Notes: generated by a model not told the origin, from the sequence alone. 64,000 nucleotides of DNA from Arbacia lixula (GCA_963669155.1 OZ022576.1:16716035-16780034); one strand, 5' to 3'. Shown: positions 23,232 through 35,141, numbered from the stretch's first letter. Numbers and translations: made by a program.

Positions 23232-24741
23232 ATGATGGGTCTCCGTGGGATTGTCTCGAGCACGGAACCAAACTCTCCTCCATCGGCCCTACCTTCACGA
23301 AAGCAAAGCGTGCTGGAAGATTTTAGTGGCCTCTTGCATCAGTCACCGACACCGTAAGTGTCTACAAGTCTTAATTTAGTTAATATTTTGTCGCGTTTTC
23401 GTCATCACCTTCTCCCCACACCCACACTCCACCCCCCCCCCAAAAAAAAAAAAAGAAAAGAGAAAAATAGGACTCTTTATACTGTCTTTGAGTCCCCCAT
23501 TTTCGCCTTTTTATTCTTGTATTTTCTTTTTTCTTTCTTTTTACAGTGATGTTCTTTGTTTATCTATTTCTTTGTGAATCTTGTTCACCTTTAAGGCATA
23601 TCCGAAAAAACCTTTGCTTAAAATGTCTTGCTGCCTTCATCATGTTCTTTTTCAGACATACTTTAAGTTAAAGTACTATGATACTTAAGGTATCATTGTG
23701 AATTAAATATTATCATTATATATTATATGAAGTGGTTCATCACGTGATTATATGAATACCAGTTTGTTTTGTTTGTATAGAAAATATGATTACGAATAAA
23801 GGAAAACAACTTTTTCAAATTGAAATTGCATTGATTGGCTGCTGACGTAAATCGACCACATCCATATCCGTGTGATCAAAAGTGATCAAAAGTGATCAAA
23901 ACATACTGAGATTTATTAGCATTAACATGCATAAATTGTAGTGTTCTTTAAGTGGATGGCTCTTCAACTATTTTGGATAGTTAGATTACGTATATGAATA
24001 TCACACCTATAAATCCACTTCGAACTTCGATGCTTTAATGAGCAATAATATAGTATGGAGAATTCAATGCAAAATCGTCCATTATTCGAAGTTAACATGT
24101 TTGTATTCGATCTTGTTGACTGAAAATACGGTGGTGTTTAAACGAAGCGTTATTCCTGTCACACCTTTCTTAATGGGTGCTTACTTGACATTTGAATAAA
24201 TTTCTGAATGTTTTGTTCTCATGGATAAAACCTTATGTTGTTCAGTTAGTTGCATTATAAAATAATGTGTTTATAACTTTGTTCATTCAGTGACACCTTG
24301 ATCCTTGTCGACTACATGATCATTGTCGTGGCCGGGTTCGTACTGCTCTTCATAGTCGCCTGCATCTGTCGAGAAGTCGCCACCAATTGCTGCTCAATCA
24401 ACGACGACGACCATTACGAATCCGAGATGGACGAGGACTACCATCGCATGCACGTTCAACTACATGCACAGCTACCGTCCGATCCTGGGATATCGTCCCC
24501 ACTGATCCTGCAGCGCTTGACGCACCAGAACTTTCGGGTGCTGGACGAATACTCGAAGCGGATGATGGGTCCCCCGCCCACATACGATGAAGCGATAAAG
24601 GACCGCCCACCAGCACACAGCGAGACGCAGGAATCTGTCCACCGTCGCCATGATTCGTCCGTTGCTACGACTAGTGCGGCGAGTCAGCTCGATGAAAACG
24701 TGGATACCTCGGCGGAGACTCATCCTCTACTTCATTCATGA
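23232..24741 (+). CDS. Single-pass membrane PPxY protein A, two exons
   Basis: Exons 23232-23353 and 24291-24741, joined by a consensus donor (GTAAGT) and a TTCAG acceptor in phase 2, give 190 residues. An in-frame TAA (23223-23225) precedes the start. The second Met (23235) has the better context. Residues 1-43 are Pro/Ser-rich. A membrane helix spans about 44-66, followed by Cys-rich juxtamembrane sequence (CICREVATNCC) and an acidic stretch. The conserved block FRVLDEYSK is at 122-130, and GPPPTYDEA follows with PPTY at 136-139. PPxY binds WW domains of NEDD4-family ubiquitin ligases. The tail carries ETHPLL (183-188), an acidic dileucine [DE]xxxL[LI] sorting motif. Paralogous to the gene at 31118-32398. 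No known family was recognised; the adaptor role is inferred from the motifs. Exon 1 is less certain than exon 2. Confidence 0.7.
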
Positions 24742-25632
24742 CAATGGACTCGGTAACATCGAGACATGCACACACCAGAAAGCGGTCACTTTCCTTTGCT
24801 GCACGATGCACAATATACAGTAGGTGTACATGCACATTACACAAGAAAGATGTATAACAAGTCTTTAAACATATAATCTTCCAGTAATTGAACTATAGTG
24901 TTTCGAAATTACTCGCACCATGGATGTGCAGTTACCTAACTCAGTATCAATTTACGTCTGGTTACAGTGTCAAACATTGCCAACTTGCAGACACCGCGAA
25001 ATGAACTTAATTACACCTTGTACCTCCTTGCAGTGGACGCTCGTGTTATCACCGAAACTTGGCCAACCGCAAGAGCCAAACGTAGTTTACGCAAGCATGT
25101 TCTTCGAAATCTGACTCAGACCAGACGCAAAGAGAGCTAGAGGTGCACGACAGGTTGTGACTATGGTATAATTCTATGCTCTATTGAGAGAGTTACGCTT
25201 CGTTCAAAACCTATATTTCTATATAGATTTTACCCTTATGTTGAGCCAACAAAACTTATCCCCCCAAAGCATTTTGGTCAAAGGAAGGAAGGGGAGGGGA
25301 AATGTTGTCTCATGCCTTTAGATTCTGATTTCCCATAATGTTGCATTGTACGCCTTGTCTCTAGCATTTTGAGGCGTGATATCCCTAAGGAATATATTCA
25401 TATGGATTTTATTAGGTTTGGACGTCAAATCGCATAAAATATTGTATTTATTTTCTGTTTACCTGTAGTAGCATCTATATATTGATTAATAATTTCTTTC
25501 AGTCTATCAATTGAAATATGATATCATGTTGTGATAAATTCTTAATTAGTATATATTTTCATTAAACATTTTTTTTTAATAAATATTGTACGCATTATTG
25601 AAAACGTATGTAAGACAGGGACCGAGATAGAG

Positions 25633-25812
25633 ATGGACAAAAAGAAAAAGAGAGAGAGAGAGAGAGGTAGAGAGGGAGGGGAGAGTTTGACAGAGAGAAA
25701 TAGGGGGTGGGGGATAAATGAGAGAGAGAGGGGGGGTGGCAGAGAGAGAGATATGATAGAGAGAAAGACAAAGAAACAGACACACAGAGACAGAGGGAGA
25801 GACAGAAACAGA
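25633..25812. repeat. (GA)n-rich purine tract
   Basis: 180 bases of nearly pure purine on the plus strand, mostly GAGAGA with GGG and GACA interruptions. Polypurine of this kind can form triplex DNA. Reading frames across it are low-complexity artefacts. Confidence 0.9.
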
Positions 25813-26004
25813 GATGTCTTCCTAATGGTGCTGCCTTCTGCTATTATCACACACGTTCACATGAATAAACTTTACTTGCTGGTAAATGAATATGAGGAAC
25901 TTCAGCTGACAAAAATACCCTGAGCAATTTAGGCAATTGGCAACTTCCGGATCACAAAGTTTTTGAAGTTGCACCTTTTAAAACCTCAATCATAAATATA
26001 TAGC

Positions 26005-26110
26005 TTTAGACCGGTCGCCTAACAACGACAACCAACTGCCAAACCAAACAGCAGAATTCGAAATAAATGTTAGTCGGCGTTTGGTTGCCGACTGAAAAAC
26101 CGGTCTGAAA
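26005..26110. mobile_element. Small MITE with short TIRs
   Basis: A 106-base element bounded by TTTAGACCGGT on the left and ACCGGTCTGAAA on the right. The interior also folds back on itself (GCCAAACCAAACAG against CGTTTGGTTGC). Its terminus AGACCGGT shares the AGACCGG core of the MITE at 9176-9400. Confidence 0.55.
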
Positions 26111-26752
26111 TTGATTACAGGATGCAGATAATGGAGGTACCATTTTAAAGCCTGGGCCTCCAGTATGGTGTCACATGGAGGAAATTGTCATGAATGGAAA
26201 TTCCATAAGATGTAAAAGATGGAACCAAAGAGAAATCCACAAGATCGCTACTTATCATCCTCTTCATTGTTATTAGTTGCCAATGGACGGAGACCAGTCG
26301 GTCGCTGACAATAGATTTACATGTGCATTTGTCACCAAGATTATTAAATGCACTCAAGTCCCATCAAGAAGCATTTTATATGGCGCAAGAAGGGTTAAAG
26401 AACAAAAGGCTTTTTTTTGTAGCAACGAAAATGTCCATCCAACCAAAATGCTTGAACAACCACTTGCCGAACCCTGACTACCTTTTACCGACGATCAACT
26501 ACCGACAGCATCCCTCAACTCTGTGTTGTCATTATTTTGTCCTTGTCGTTTCATTGAGTCCAATGATTTTTGAAACTAAAGATGTCGTTTACTAAACGTG
26601 ACAGCAACATCTCGCTGAGACAGCATGATTGTTATAGCAGTATACTACATGACTACACACAACAAATGTTTTAAAAGTGAAATGTGACTCAGGAACGTCA
26701 AACTATTCTCATAAATATCTGTAGATGTATATAACTAGATATGTTTCGCTCT

Positions 26753-26829
26753 ATTATATATATATATATATATGTACATAATGTGTATATACATCCATCT
26801 ATCTATTTATCTATCTATCTATCTATCTT
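26753..26829. repeat. (TA)n and (ATCT)n microsatellites
   Basis: A TA tract at 26753-26774 and ATCT tetranucleotide units at about 26798-26829, separated by short AT-rich sequence. Confidence 0.9.
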
Positions 26830-27297
26830 GCGAATACATTTTACATTTTTCTACTCTATTTCCTTCCGCTTATTCCATCATTTACAGTGTATCACCTGTT
26901 TACGGGTATCCCCCCCCCCCCCACACACACAATTTATTCACATAAATACATATACATTATTGTCGACAAACAAAAAAATGCTATTCATTTTCATCTACAA
27001 AAAGTACACAAAACACGATTGTTACCGAAATCAGTCATTTGGAATAACAAAGACCGACAAATATTTTCACATTGTATACACACCCTCTAGGCCCCACAAC
27101 ATCATATATATAAAGGATGTAGTGGTATGACTACTGTGCATCGTGTCGGAGCCGCACAGCAAAAGGAAATGTACATTCCCTTTTCAAAAATTCTAAACAG
27201 CATGAACAAAGACGGTCGTGGATGTCATCAGCGAAACACAATGATAACATTGTAGACCGAGACAATACTATTTGCAAATCTAAATACAACCAAAAAT

Positions 27298-28020
27298 GTA
27301 AGTCCCTCTGCCCCCCCCCCCCCCCCCCCAAAGCAAAATAGCACAACTTTTATCGAAAAGGTTTTGGGCAAAATAATTTGGCAGGATTGTTCCTTCATAT
27401 ATTGACTAACTTCTGTGTGAAAATCAAATTAAATCAAATCCAATTAGTTATGCATGAGTGGGCGAATTTTAAAGGCAAAAATTTCACTTTGCAAAAGTCA
27501 CCAGGATAATTGTTTATTCCGCTTTAACAATACATTTTGGCATTTCTTGTGAGATTTTTAAAGTGTTTTCACTCAACCATGACACGAAAATGACTTCATA
27601 TGTTCACATAACAGGTCATGTTACATCTTTGTCACAAAAATAAAGGATTTTTAAAAGTTTTAAACTCAAGAGGGATGAATATTTTTTAAACGGTGCTCCC
27701 TCAACCAGAACAATGGGTTAAGTGTCGGAATAGGTGTTAATGCATCGAGAGATGGATGATAAACATTGAAAGGACATAAATTATGCACCAGAAATGGAAA
27801 TCATCGAAAATTCATATGACAGAATCCCAAAATTACCATTGTAACTTTTGAAAAGTGACATTTTTGCCTTTACAACTTGCCCACCCATGCATGACTAATT
27901 GGATTAAGATGATTTTCACACATAACTTAGTCAATGAATTAAAAAACAATCCTACTAAATAATTTTGCCCAAAACCTCCTCGATAAAAAGTTATGCTATT
28001 TTGCTTAGGGGGGACTTACT
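27298..28020. mobile_element. Foldback element with about 190-bp inverted arms
   Basis: The outer ends GTAAGTCCC and GGGACTTAC begin two long imperfect arms, about 27298-27505 and 27840-28020. Shared blocks include AGCAAAATAGCA, GGTTTTGGGCAAAAT, GTGTGAAAATCA, TCCAATTAGT, ATGCATG.GTGGGC and AAGGCAAAAAT. The left arm is broken by a C homopolymer (27311-27329). The roughly 330-base centre has no coding potential. Confidence 0.7.
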
Positions 28021-28532
28021 TTTTTTGTTTTGTTTACTTCGCCAAAATGACTCATGCATTTCTATCGAATGTTGTTAAAGCAAGGATGTTTACGTACATG
28101 GAATCCAATCAGCCGTTTAATTAATGCAGATTCATTGTACTTACTTTCTAGTCACACAAGATTGTTTTTGAAATATTTTCTCTTTGATCTCGTATTTTCA
28201 ATGCCGCCGATTCTCTGGATGATTTTTGCCTGGATTTGGCGTATAAACAAAATTGGATGCGCAGAAGAATTTGGGGAAATATCCTCACCCCATATGCCTG
28301 CGCAGTTGTGACGATGTTTCTATAAAGATTCAATCGAGGCATAGTGTTACAATATGGCAAGAAGACTCTAAACGTGATATCTCAGTCGTAACCAGCACTT
28401 AAAAACAAAATTATAAGTTCAGCAGCGAAAGCTGAAGTGTTGCATGTATAGGAATGTATATGACCTATTATCAAATCCAGGTGAAGGTGACGCAATCGCG
28501 TATGCATCATATTGTTGAGAGCAGCTGCTAGT

Positions 28533-28704
28533 AAGCAAATAATCAACGTTGGTGAAGGTGATGGGACGAACTATCACTTCCGAAGCGATCTGGATGTAGC
28601 TATCTTACAGAAGCCTAGCTGAGGAAAGATAGCTTATACATTCAGATCGCCGAGGAAGTGATAGTTCGTCTCATTGCCTGAAACCAAAAGTTGATTATTT
28701 GCTT
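28533..28704. mobile_element. Hairpin element with about 75-bp inverted arms
   Basis: The sequence begins AAGCAAATAATCAAC and ends GTTGATTATTTGCTT. In between, GACGAACTATCACTTCC and GATAGCTATC-like blocks recur as reverse complements. The arms meet around 28605-28630. Non-coding, MITE-like, little diverged. Confidence 0.65.
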
Positions 28705-29914
28705 TATATTCCACACCTGAAACCAACTATCTATACAAAAAAGACAATTTAACGTACAAAAGCGTATCGGGTCGGTGCGGCTACGTGATTTCTTTTTTTG
28801 GTTTCTTCCTTGGCACTACCGCGCATGCTTTCTACCTGGTGACAAAATTTATGGCAGTACGCGATACATTTCTTTCCAGCTGCGCTTTTTACGTTTGAGT
28901 GGAAAATCATTGAGCACCCTACGGGAACTCTCGCGGCGTTGCGGCCGAGGCGCAACTTTCCGTTGCAATTTCCGTTGCTTTGCCCAAGCCGCATGAAATT
29001 AAACGTTCTGGTCGGTGCGGCTACCGAGAATCTAACCCAAATCAAACGTTAGACCATGTTCTGGTTATCGGAGGGGGAAGGGGGCTACGAACAACATTGC
29101 GGTATAGTACAGGATGAAGTTCACTTACCTGAATCATGTTGCTGTTGTGCTGATTAATGGGCCATTTTTATTTAAACGCGAATATGGTAAACACGAACTG
29201 TATATAGGCTACGTGTACATGTACGTGTACGTACGTGTACATACGTACCCACGCCCGGCGCAGCGCGCTATAACCACAAATTTGTAATTAACGGGCACCG
29301 CGGCGTCGTCTGCGCCGAGCTACAATTGATAGTCCGAGTGTAACGCACTTTTATTTCGCGCGTACTCAAAACATTGATCACGCGTTTGACCGTGAGGAGT
29401 GAAGAGATCAGCGAAACCAAAAAGTACTATCACCTAGAGTGTAACGAACTTTTCTTCTCAGGTGATCAGATGGGAAAAAAATACGCTTCATCACGTGATC
29501 AACTCTTGACCAATCAACATTCTTAGTATGTGGAATATAATCTTGAATATTAAGAGGCGGAATCAAACCTTGTTCAAAGGGATGTATATCCATGTACTTA
29601 AATATCCTTGGTTAAGGTCAGCAGATAGGCTGTCGATGCCCATAGCCAGTCTACAGTATTTCTTATATGTTGCGAGTGCAACAAACATTGACAAACTAAC
29701 ATTGACATCGAAAGGAATGATATGATGTTCCACCAGTAAATTGAAGTATTCAGGTATTTAGACTTGGTGAAAGTATCATATAGTAACAAAGCATTAATTA
29801 AAAGTAGATTAAAACGACGGAAGAGAATAACGCAGGCATAAACAAATCAAAGTTGTTTTAATACAGAAACTTACAAGCTTCGAACAAGCACATATCTCTA
29901 CCTCTGGTTTATTC

Positions 29915-30437
29915 CAATCAATTCAATTCAATTCATTTCAATTCTTTATTCATTTAACAAACAAACAAACAAATAAAAATTCTCATGAATAATGAATACA
30001 AGGGATCACCAGAAAGCCGATGGCTTGTGAGATGTGATGACCTTTTACATACGGTTCAATACAAATTAAATATAGTCTGCTATACACATGATATGCAGTA
30101 AGATGAACCAAAGTACACAAATTACATAAAAATACATACATAAAAAATACACCAAAGAAAGACTAAAACAAGCATAAAGAATACACACTAGACAATAGAC
30201 ACTAGTCAATAGAGTAAACAACTTGTAATATAGAAATGTCCAATATAACGCGCCTATAATACCTCTATTACATTTTCCGGGCAAGAACGTTCGTTTAGGA
30301 GCTAATCCAAAATGTATTGCATACACTACAGCTTTGGATAAGAGTTCGAAGGTAGAATCAAAGTTATGATATGTTAATAAGTTAAAAAAATATGCTGGTG
30401 GCCAGTGAGACATATGGGTGAATACGTTCACGTTCAC
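29915..30437 (-). mobile_element. LINE 3' end with (ATTGA)n tail
   Basis: Read on the minus strand, the segment ends with CATCGGCTTTCTGGTGATCC, then a T-rich stretch, AATGAATAAAGAATTGAA and repeated ATTGA units. This is typical of the 3' end of CR1-type non-LTR retrotransposons. The same CATCGGCTTTCTGGTGAT word and ATTGAA tail occur in the FYCO1 intron near 51798. The upstream reading frame (to 30437) is low-quality and likely 3' UTR or degraded sequence. Confidence 0.5.
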
Positions 30438-31117
30438 ATTCCTACTTAAATGAGTAGCCTATGCCTGGTAATAGAGTCCTCTATTCTAGTTGAACAAATA
30501 AAGGCTTTAGTAACTAGCCATGCATAATGGCACCGTCACTGATTCGCGACAGTAAACTGTAGTTGAACGCAAATAATTGAAACCCTTTTGTGAATGATTT
30601 TCACATACGCTGTAGGGCAGTCGACGGTAAAATTGTGAAGAAAAATGATGTGCCTGCGCGGCATTACACCGTAATAAATTAAACCATTGGATTTAATGGG
30701 CGAGATGCAACTGGAGGTTGGAGTAGAAGTCTTTCGTATCAGCTTCTTAGTTATTTGTTGCTAGAGTGTATCTAGGATGTTTTTCTTGTCACTCAGAACG
30801 CAACGAACACCGACGTTGATGCGATTAGTATTAACTTCAACTTGCAACTGAACCCGTGATGGTTGTGATCTTGGATTTCGGACCCTGATCGAGAGCGACA
30901 GAACTCTTTTGCTTTCTAAGATTCCCGTGTACATAGCTTATTTTTCTCAACAAATTTCTCGGATTTTAAATTCTTTGGGCGGTATGTTACCACATTCACG
31001 ACATCCCAACAGTATAATGCGTTATTATCATTTGTAGTTTTCAAGATGAACATTTTTCGCTTATGAATGTACATCGTGGAAAGAAAGCGTGGCAAATAAG
31101 GACGCGACTGATGCACC

Positions 31118-31436
31118 ATGTTTTTTGTGGACAGACCTGACAGTAATGGATACATATTCCAATATGTACAAGGATCATCGTAAGTAGTGCCATATGATAA
31201 ATATAAATCTACAAAAATCTGCTATATCAATTATTGTTTGTCTGTTATTACTGTTGCTCGTAATACTGCTAACTATACCGTGAATGCTACATAAACTATA
31301 TGCTACTAGCCACTTAGTAACATACTACTAGCAATGGTTTTTGAATAATAAATAAAGAAGAAATTTACATTAGTATAACTATACGATACACCAAAGAAAA
31401 ATTATTCCTGTCTTATGATTACTAATTCTTCTTCTT

Positions 31437-31487
<51 letters not shown>

Positions 31488-31488
31488 T

Positions 31489-31528
<40 letters not shown>

Positions 31529-31573
31529 TCTATTGCAAATTATACTGCTACTATTACTACTATGCTACTGGTA

Positions 31574-31608
<35 letters not shown>

Positions 31609-32398
31609 GCTACTACTGTTACTACTATTCCTACTTCTACTACTACTACTACTACGTCTGCTATTATTTTTACTTCTACTACTTCTTTACAATAATGACA
31701 TAATTAAAACTATTCTTACCTATAATAAATTTGTATTAGTGTTTATTCGTTATATTTGGTCTTGTTATCATTAATACTACCATTACAATAATAATTTGCT
31801 TTATATAAACAAACAATCTTATTATCCTCTCTTCAGCTCGATTCTCATCTACGGCGCGATGTTCGTAGCCGGATTTATCATCTCCATCATTATCATGTGC
31901 CTCAACCGATACTGTGAGAGCTGTTCTACACGCGACGACGACAACGATAACAATGGTAACGGTTCCTCAGAAGCAGACAACGCTTCCCGTCGTCGATGTG
32001 GGCTCCAGTTCCCGAACGACGATGCTGACGAAATGCCGCCTCCCAACCCCGGGACGTCCTTTCCCGTCGACATTAATCTCCAAAACCACCGGAGTTTCCG
32101 AGTGCTGGACGAGTATTCGAAGCTGATGATGCGCATGAAGGAGATAGGCCCGCCGCCGACGTACGATGAGGCGATGAGAGATCAACCACCACCTCATCGG
32201 GACGCGCTTGATGATCGTTCCGATATCCATCGAGGTGCGACGGCGTCGATGACGACGGCGACACCGGATACTGCTTCGCAGCAGCCGACATCACTGCACG
32301 ACCAGGACTCAGAAAGGATACCTTTATTACAACACCCGGGCAAGAAAAGACAAACCGACTTGCAAGTACCATTTCGCCACTGCATGTCGACGAATTAG
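31118..32398 (+). CDS. Single-pass membrane PPxY protein B, two exons
   Basis: Exons 31118-31179 and 31837-32398 (donor GTAAGT, acceptor CTCTTCAG, phase 2 as in gene A) give 207 residues. The ATG follows an in-frame TGA (31109-31111) and has the good context ACCATGT. There is a 21-residue N-terminus, a membrane helix about 22-42 (ILIYGAMFVAGFIISIII), and juxtamembrane Cys (CLNRYCESC). A low-complexity acidic linker follows, then FRVLDEYSK (108-116) and GPPPTYDEA with PPTY at 127-130. Near the C-terminus ERIPLL (180-185) is an acidic dileucine motif, then a basic tail absent from gene A. The order helix, Cys, acidic linker, FRVLDEYSK, PPxY and dileucine is the same as in gene A, so they are paralogues. 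A NEDD4-ligase adaptor on endosomes is the likely role, inferred from motifs only. Confidence 0.75.
31429..31690. repeat. (ACT)n arrays in the intron of PPxY gene B
   Basis: Two ACT arrays (31437-31525 and about 31575-31610) with degenerate ACT/CTTCT sequence around them, inside the 657-base intron. Poly-Thr and poly-Leu frames are artefacts. Confidence 0.95.
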
Positions 32399-32500
32399 TG
32401 TTCGATGTTCTCGATAATAAGCTTCATGATGAAATTCTTTTCGACATCTCGGATGTTGTTTCTAAGACCCTGGATGTTAAAACATGTTGTTAAATGAATG

Positions 32501-32506
32501 AATAAA
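32501..32506 (+). promoter_or_regulatory. Candidate polyadenylation signal of PPxY gene B
   Basis: AATAAA lies 103 bases after the stop codon at 32398, in AT-rich 3' sequence. It is well placed for a short 3' UTR. Confidence 0.55.
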
Positions 32507-33574
32507 GAACCTCTGACACGTGGCGAAAAAAGCTTCATGATGTTGGAAAACTCTGATCTTAATGATCTCTTTCTTCACAGAACGGAGACTGTTGGGCAAC
32601 TAGAGCGCGACCAACACTTGGTCAGATCCCTCAATATTTAAGACAACCAAAAGCTGTCTGTGTGAAAATGTGATGGAGTATGCAGATTCTTGAGCGTTCA
32701 TTAAAGGTCAAAAACTCATATTCTCAACAAGTGTTATGGAGATCAATGGTGTGTTTTATGAAAGATTCAGGAAAGATCATTGAAAGACCAGGTGAGACTG
32801 CCGAGTTCTCATTGGGAGATTGCTGAGCGTTAATTGAAGATCCACTTTCCCAGAGACGGCTGAGAGACTGATTTTGTCCAGTTAAAAGATGTATGGAGAC
32901 CATGGCGACCATGGCGTTCCCTGATATTGAGATATCATGGAAGACTTTGGAGATCACCGAGTGCTCGCTGAAAGACCGCTCAGATACCGCCCAGAGACGG
33001 TTTATGAACAATTTAAACATTTAGGGAGATTTTAAACCTTAACAATCACCTGTGGACAATTTAACCATATTATATACACAAATCCCACAGAGAACATTTT
33101 TCTCTGGCACACGTAGAGTTGATGGACATACTATATCATGTTACTCTGACATGGAAGAAATATATACTCCTTGGACACATTTTGTGCAAGATAAAGATAA
33201 TTTTTTTCGTTATGATTTATTCAGTGACGGCGGATATTAACTTTTCCGGATCTTAGTTCAGTATTGAATTACACTGTATAGATAATCGTTTTACGTATAA
33301 AAGCAACTTAAAGCAAATTAATTTGTATGTAATTCATATGCAACATCAGGTGCGATGTACTTATCGAAAAAGCATATTCGTATAAAATTGCTGTTTGCGT
33401 CTATATAACTTTGACTTGTTCAAACATCCATTGGAAAAAATAGTTGTTTAATTTCATTTGCAGGCTGTTTGCAAAGGACAAGAAGCAACAATTAGACCCG
33501 TGCTGACCCTTGTTAGTATGATTACGTTAGCTTGTGGAAACATTTGTATACATATGCATACATATATATGTATA

Positions 33575-33584
<10 letters not shown>

Positions 33585-33630
<46 letters not shown>
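33585..33630. repeat. (TA)n microsatellite
   Basis: More than 20 TA units after a TG/TA transition region. A second pure TA array is at 34329-34379. Confidence 0.95.
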
Positions 33631-33631
<1 letters not shown>

Positions 33632-34195
33632 TTTAAATTTTATTTATTGATATCAATGTTTTATAATTTTTCTTTGGGAGGGAGATTTTGCATAACAAGG
33701 GCTGTTTTAATCCTTTTCTGTGCCATTAATGCATTTCTTTTTGCACCAGCCATACACACAAATCCCATAGAGTAGATCTTGGTGCGGCAAAGTCAGAGTT
33801 CAACTATACTTGCTCTCTGCATTATATACTGTTGACACGCGTGGGTGAGATGTAAATTATGTTCATAACGACGATGAATAAGTCCATTACGTGTCCTCTA
33901 TCATGCCTATGCACAAGAGTATATTGTCAGAGGAAAAGGCTTCTCGATAGTACATGTAGTGTTGTTTTCGCATGCACAAACCATGCTCGTCAGAGCGTGC
34001 ACCATATTTGTCCGTATTTGTCCGCATATGATTATGATATTGACTATACAAACTGATTTTTTTTTAGAAATGTACTATAAAAAAAACCACGTCAAGAAAT
34101 CATAGTGCATGTGACGCCAGCGGAGTCGTCACATGTTCTGATGTCAGATTCAAGACCAACATGTGATAATACTTATATATATATATTTATATATA

Positions 34196-34295
34196 TAGGT
34201 GAAGACAAACAAATTGAATGAAACGCCGGAGAAGAAAAATTATTCGAATAATTTTTCTTCTCCGGCGTTTCATTCAGTTTGTTTGTCTTCACCTA
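34196..34295. repeat. 100-bp near-perfect palindrome without a loop
   Basis: Bases 34196-34245 and 34246-34295 are reverse complements at 49 of 50 positions, with the centre at TTC/GAA and no spacer. The outer end is TAGGTGAAGACAAAC, the middle AACGCCGGAGAAG. TA-rich sequence precedes it and a TA array (34329-34379) follows closely. It may extrude as a cruciform. Confidence 0.95.
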
Positions 34296-34325
34296 GAAAT
34301 CAGCGCCATCGCAACCTTTATTCTT

Positions 34326-34328
<3 letters not shown>

Positions 34329-34379
<51 letters not shown>
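34329..34379. repeat. (TA)n microsatellite
   Basis: About 25 TA units followed by TATACA variants to about 34420, 33 bases downstream of the 100-bp palindrome. Confidence 0.95.
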
Positions 34380-34385
<6 letters not shown>

Positions 34386-34560
34386 TATACATATATACAT
34401 ATATATATTCAAGTATATATATGGCTATGATATTGACCCCAAAACAAATGCACTGTAAAATAATATTACGTCGAAAATTATTTGTGTAGCTCAACAACAT
34501 ATATGGTAGTTTAAGGCATACAAAACATATCAATTCTTTAGATGGTACAGTCTTTAGGTG

Positions 34561-35054
34561 AATAATGATTTCAAATACCTGGGCTCCTGGATTGCCTCGA
34601 CAGACCAGGACATCAGGACCAGACGTATCCTTGCATATGAGGAAAGTTTGGAAGTCCCAACTTAAAGATGTCATAAAAACGCCGGCATTTTGTTGCAACA
34701 GTTATTCCGTGCTGCTGTCTGGAGCAGAGACATGCATGGACACTTACAGCCAAACAAGATGAAGCACTGAATGATTATTATAGCTCTTAATGTGTCCTGG
34801 CGTGATTATATAGGAAATTGAAATAGGAAAATAGCGGGACACTGTGAGCGGCACCCTGAACTACCTTCTAAACCCTCACACTCTGGGAGCCTAAACAGGG
34901 TACTGCAAGAAGAGGGAGAAGTCTGGACACTTACATTAGTGTACTTATGAATGACACTGACCTTGATAGCGTTAGTGAGCTGAGGTCAGCCATGCTAGAT
35001 AGACAGGTCTGGAGGTGCTACTATGTTCATGGAGCCCGTGATGGCATAGGTTGA
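34561..35054 (+). pseudogene. LINE reverse-transcriptase 3' remnant, frameshifted
   Basis: On the plus strand, in shifting frames, it encodes FKYLGSWIASTDQDIRTR, then KVWKSQLK, a GAET-like block (SGAETCMDT), ALNVSW, GHCERHPELP, then NDTDLDSVSELRSAMLDRQ and VWR. These are the connection and C-terminal blocks of non-LTR retrotransposon reverse transcriptases. Frame changes and stops show that it is dead. It is followed directly by an AGT array, as RTE-type elements often have a microsatellite tail. Confidence 0.75.
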
Positions 35055-35075
35055 AGCCAATGCATGCCCGCGAAT

Positions 35076-35076
<1 letters not shown>

Positions 35077-35141
<65 letters not shown>
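35077..35141. repeat. (AGT)n array at a LINE 3' end
   Basis: About 21 AGT units directly after the LINE remnant. Read on the minus strand it is an ACT array, the same motif as in the arrays near both PPxY genes. Confidence 0.95.

Larger units (their letters stand above)
24742..31117. other. Spacer between the PPxY paralogues, repeats only
   Basis: No gene was supported in 6.4 kb. Contents listed separately: GA repeats, a small MITE, TA/ATCT microsatellites, a 720-bp foldback element, a 170-bp inverted repeat and a LINE 3' end. A CpG-richer patch at 29200-29420 is not coding as far as can be seen. Confidence 0.5.

Noticed and set aside
30066..30437. 123-codon minus-strand frame considered as a membrane protein
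   Set aside because: It ends in the 3' region of a LINE fragment and is a run of Tyr/Cys/Leu/Ile from AT-rich DNA; no conserved motif.
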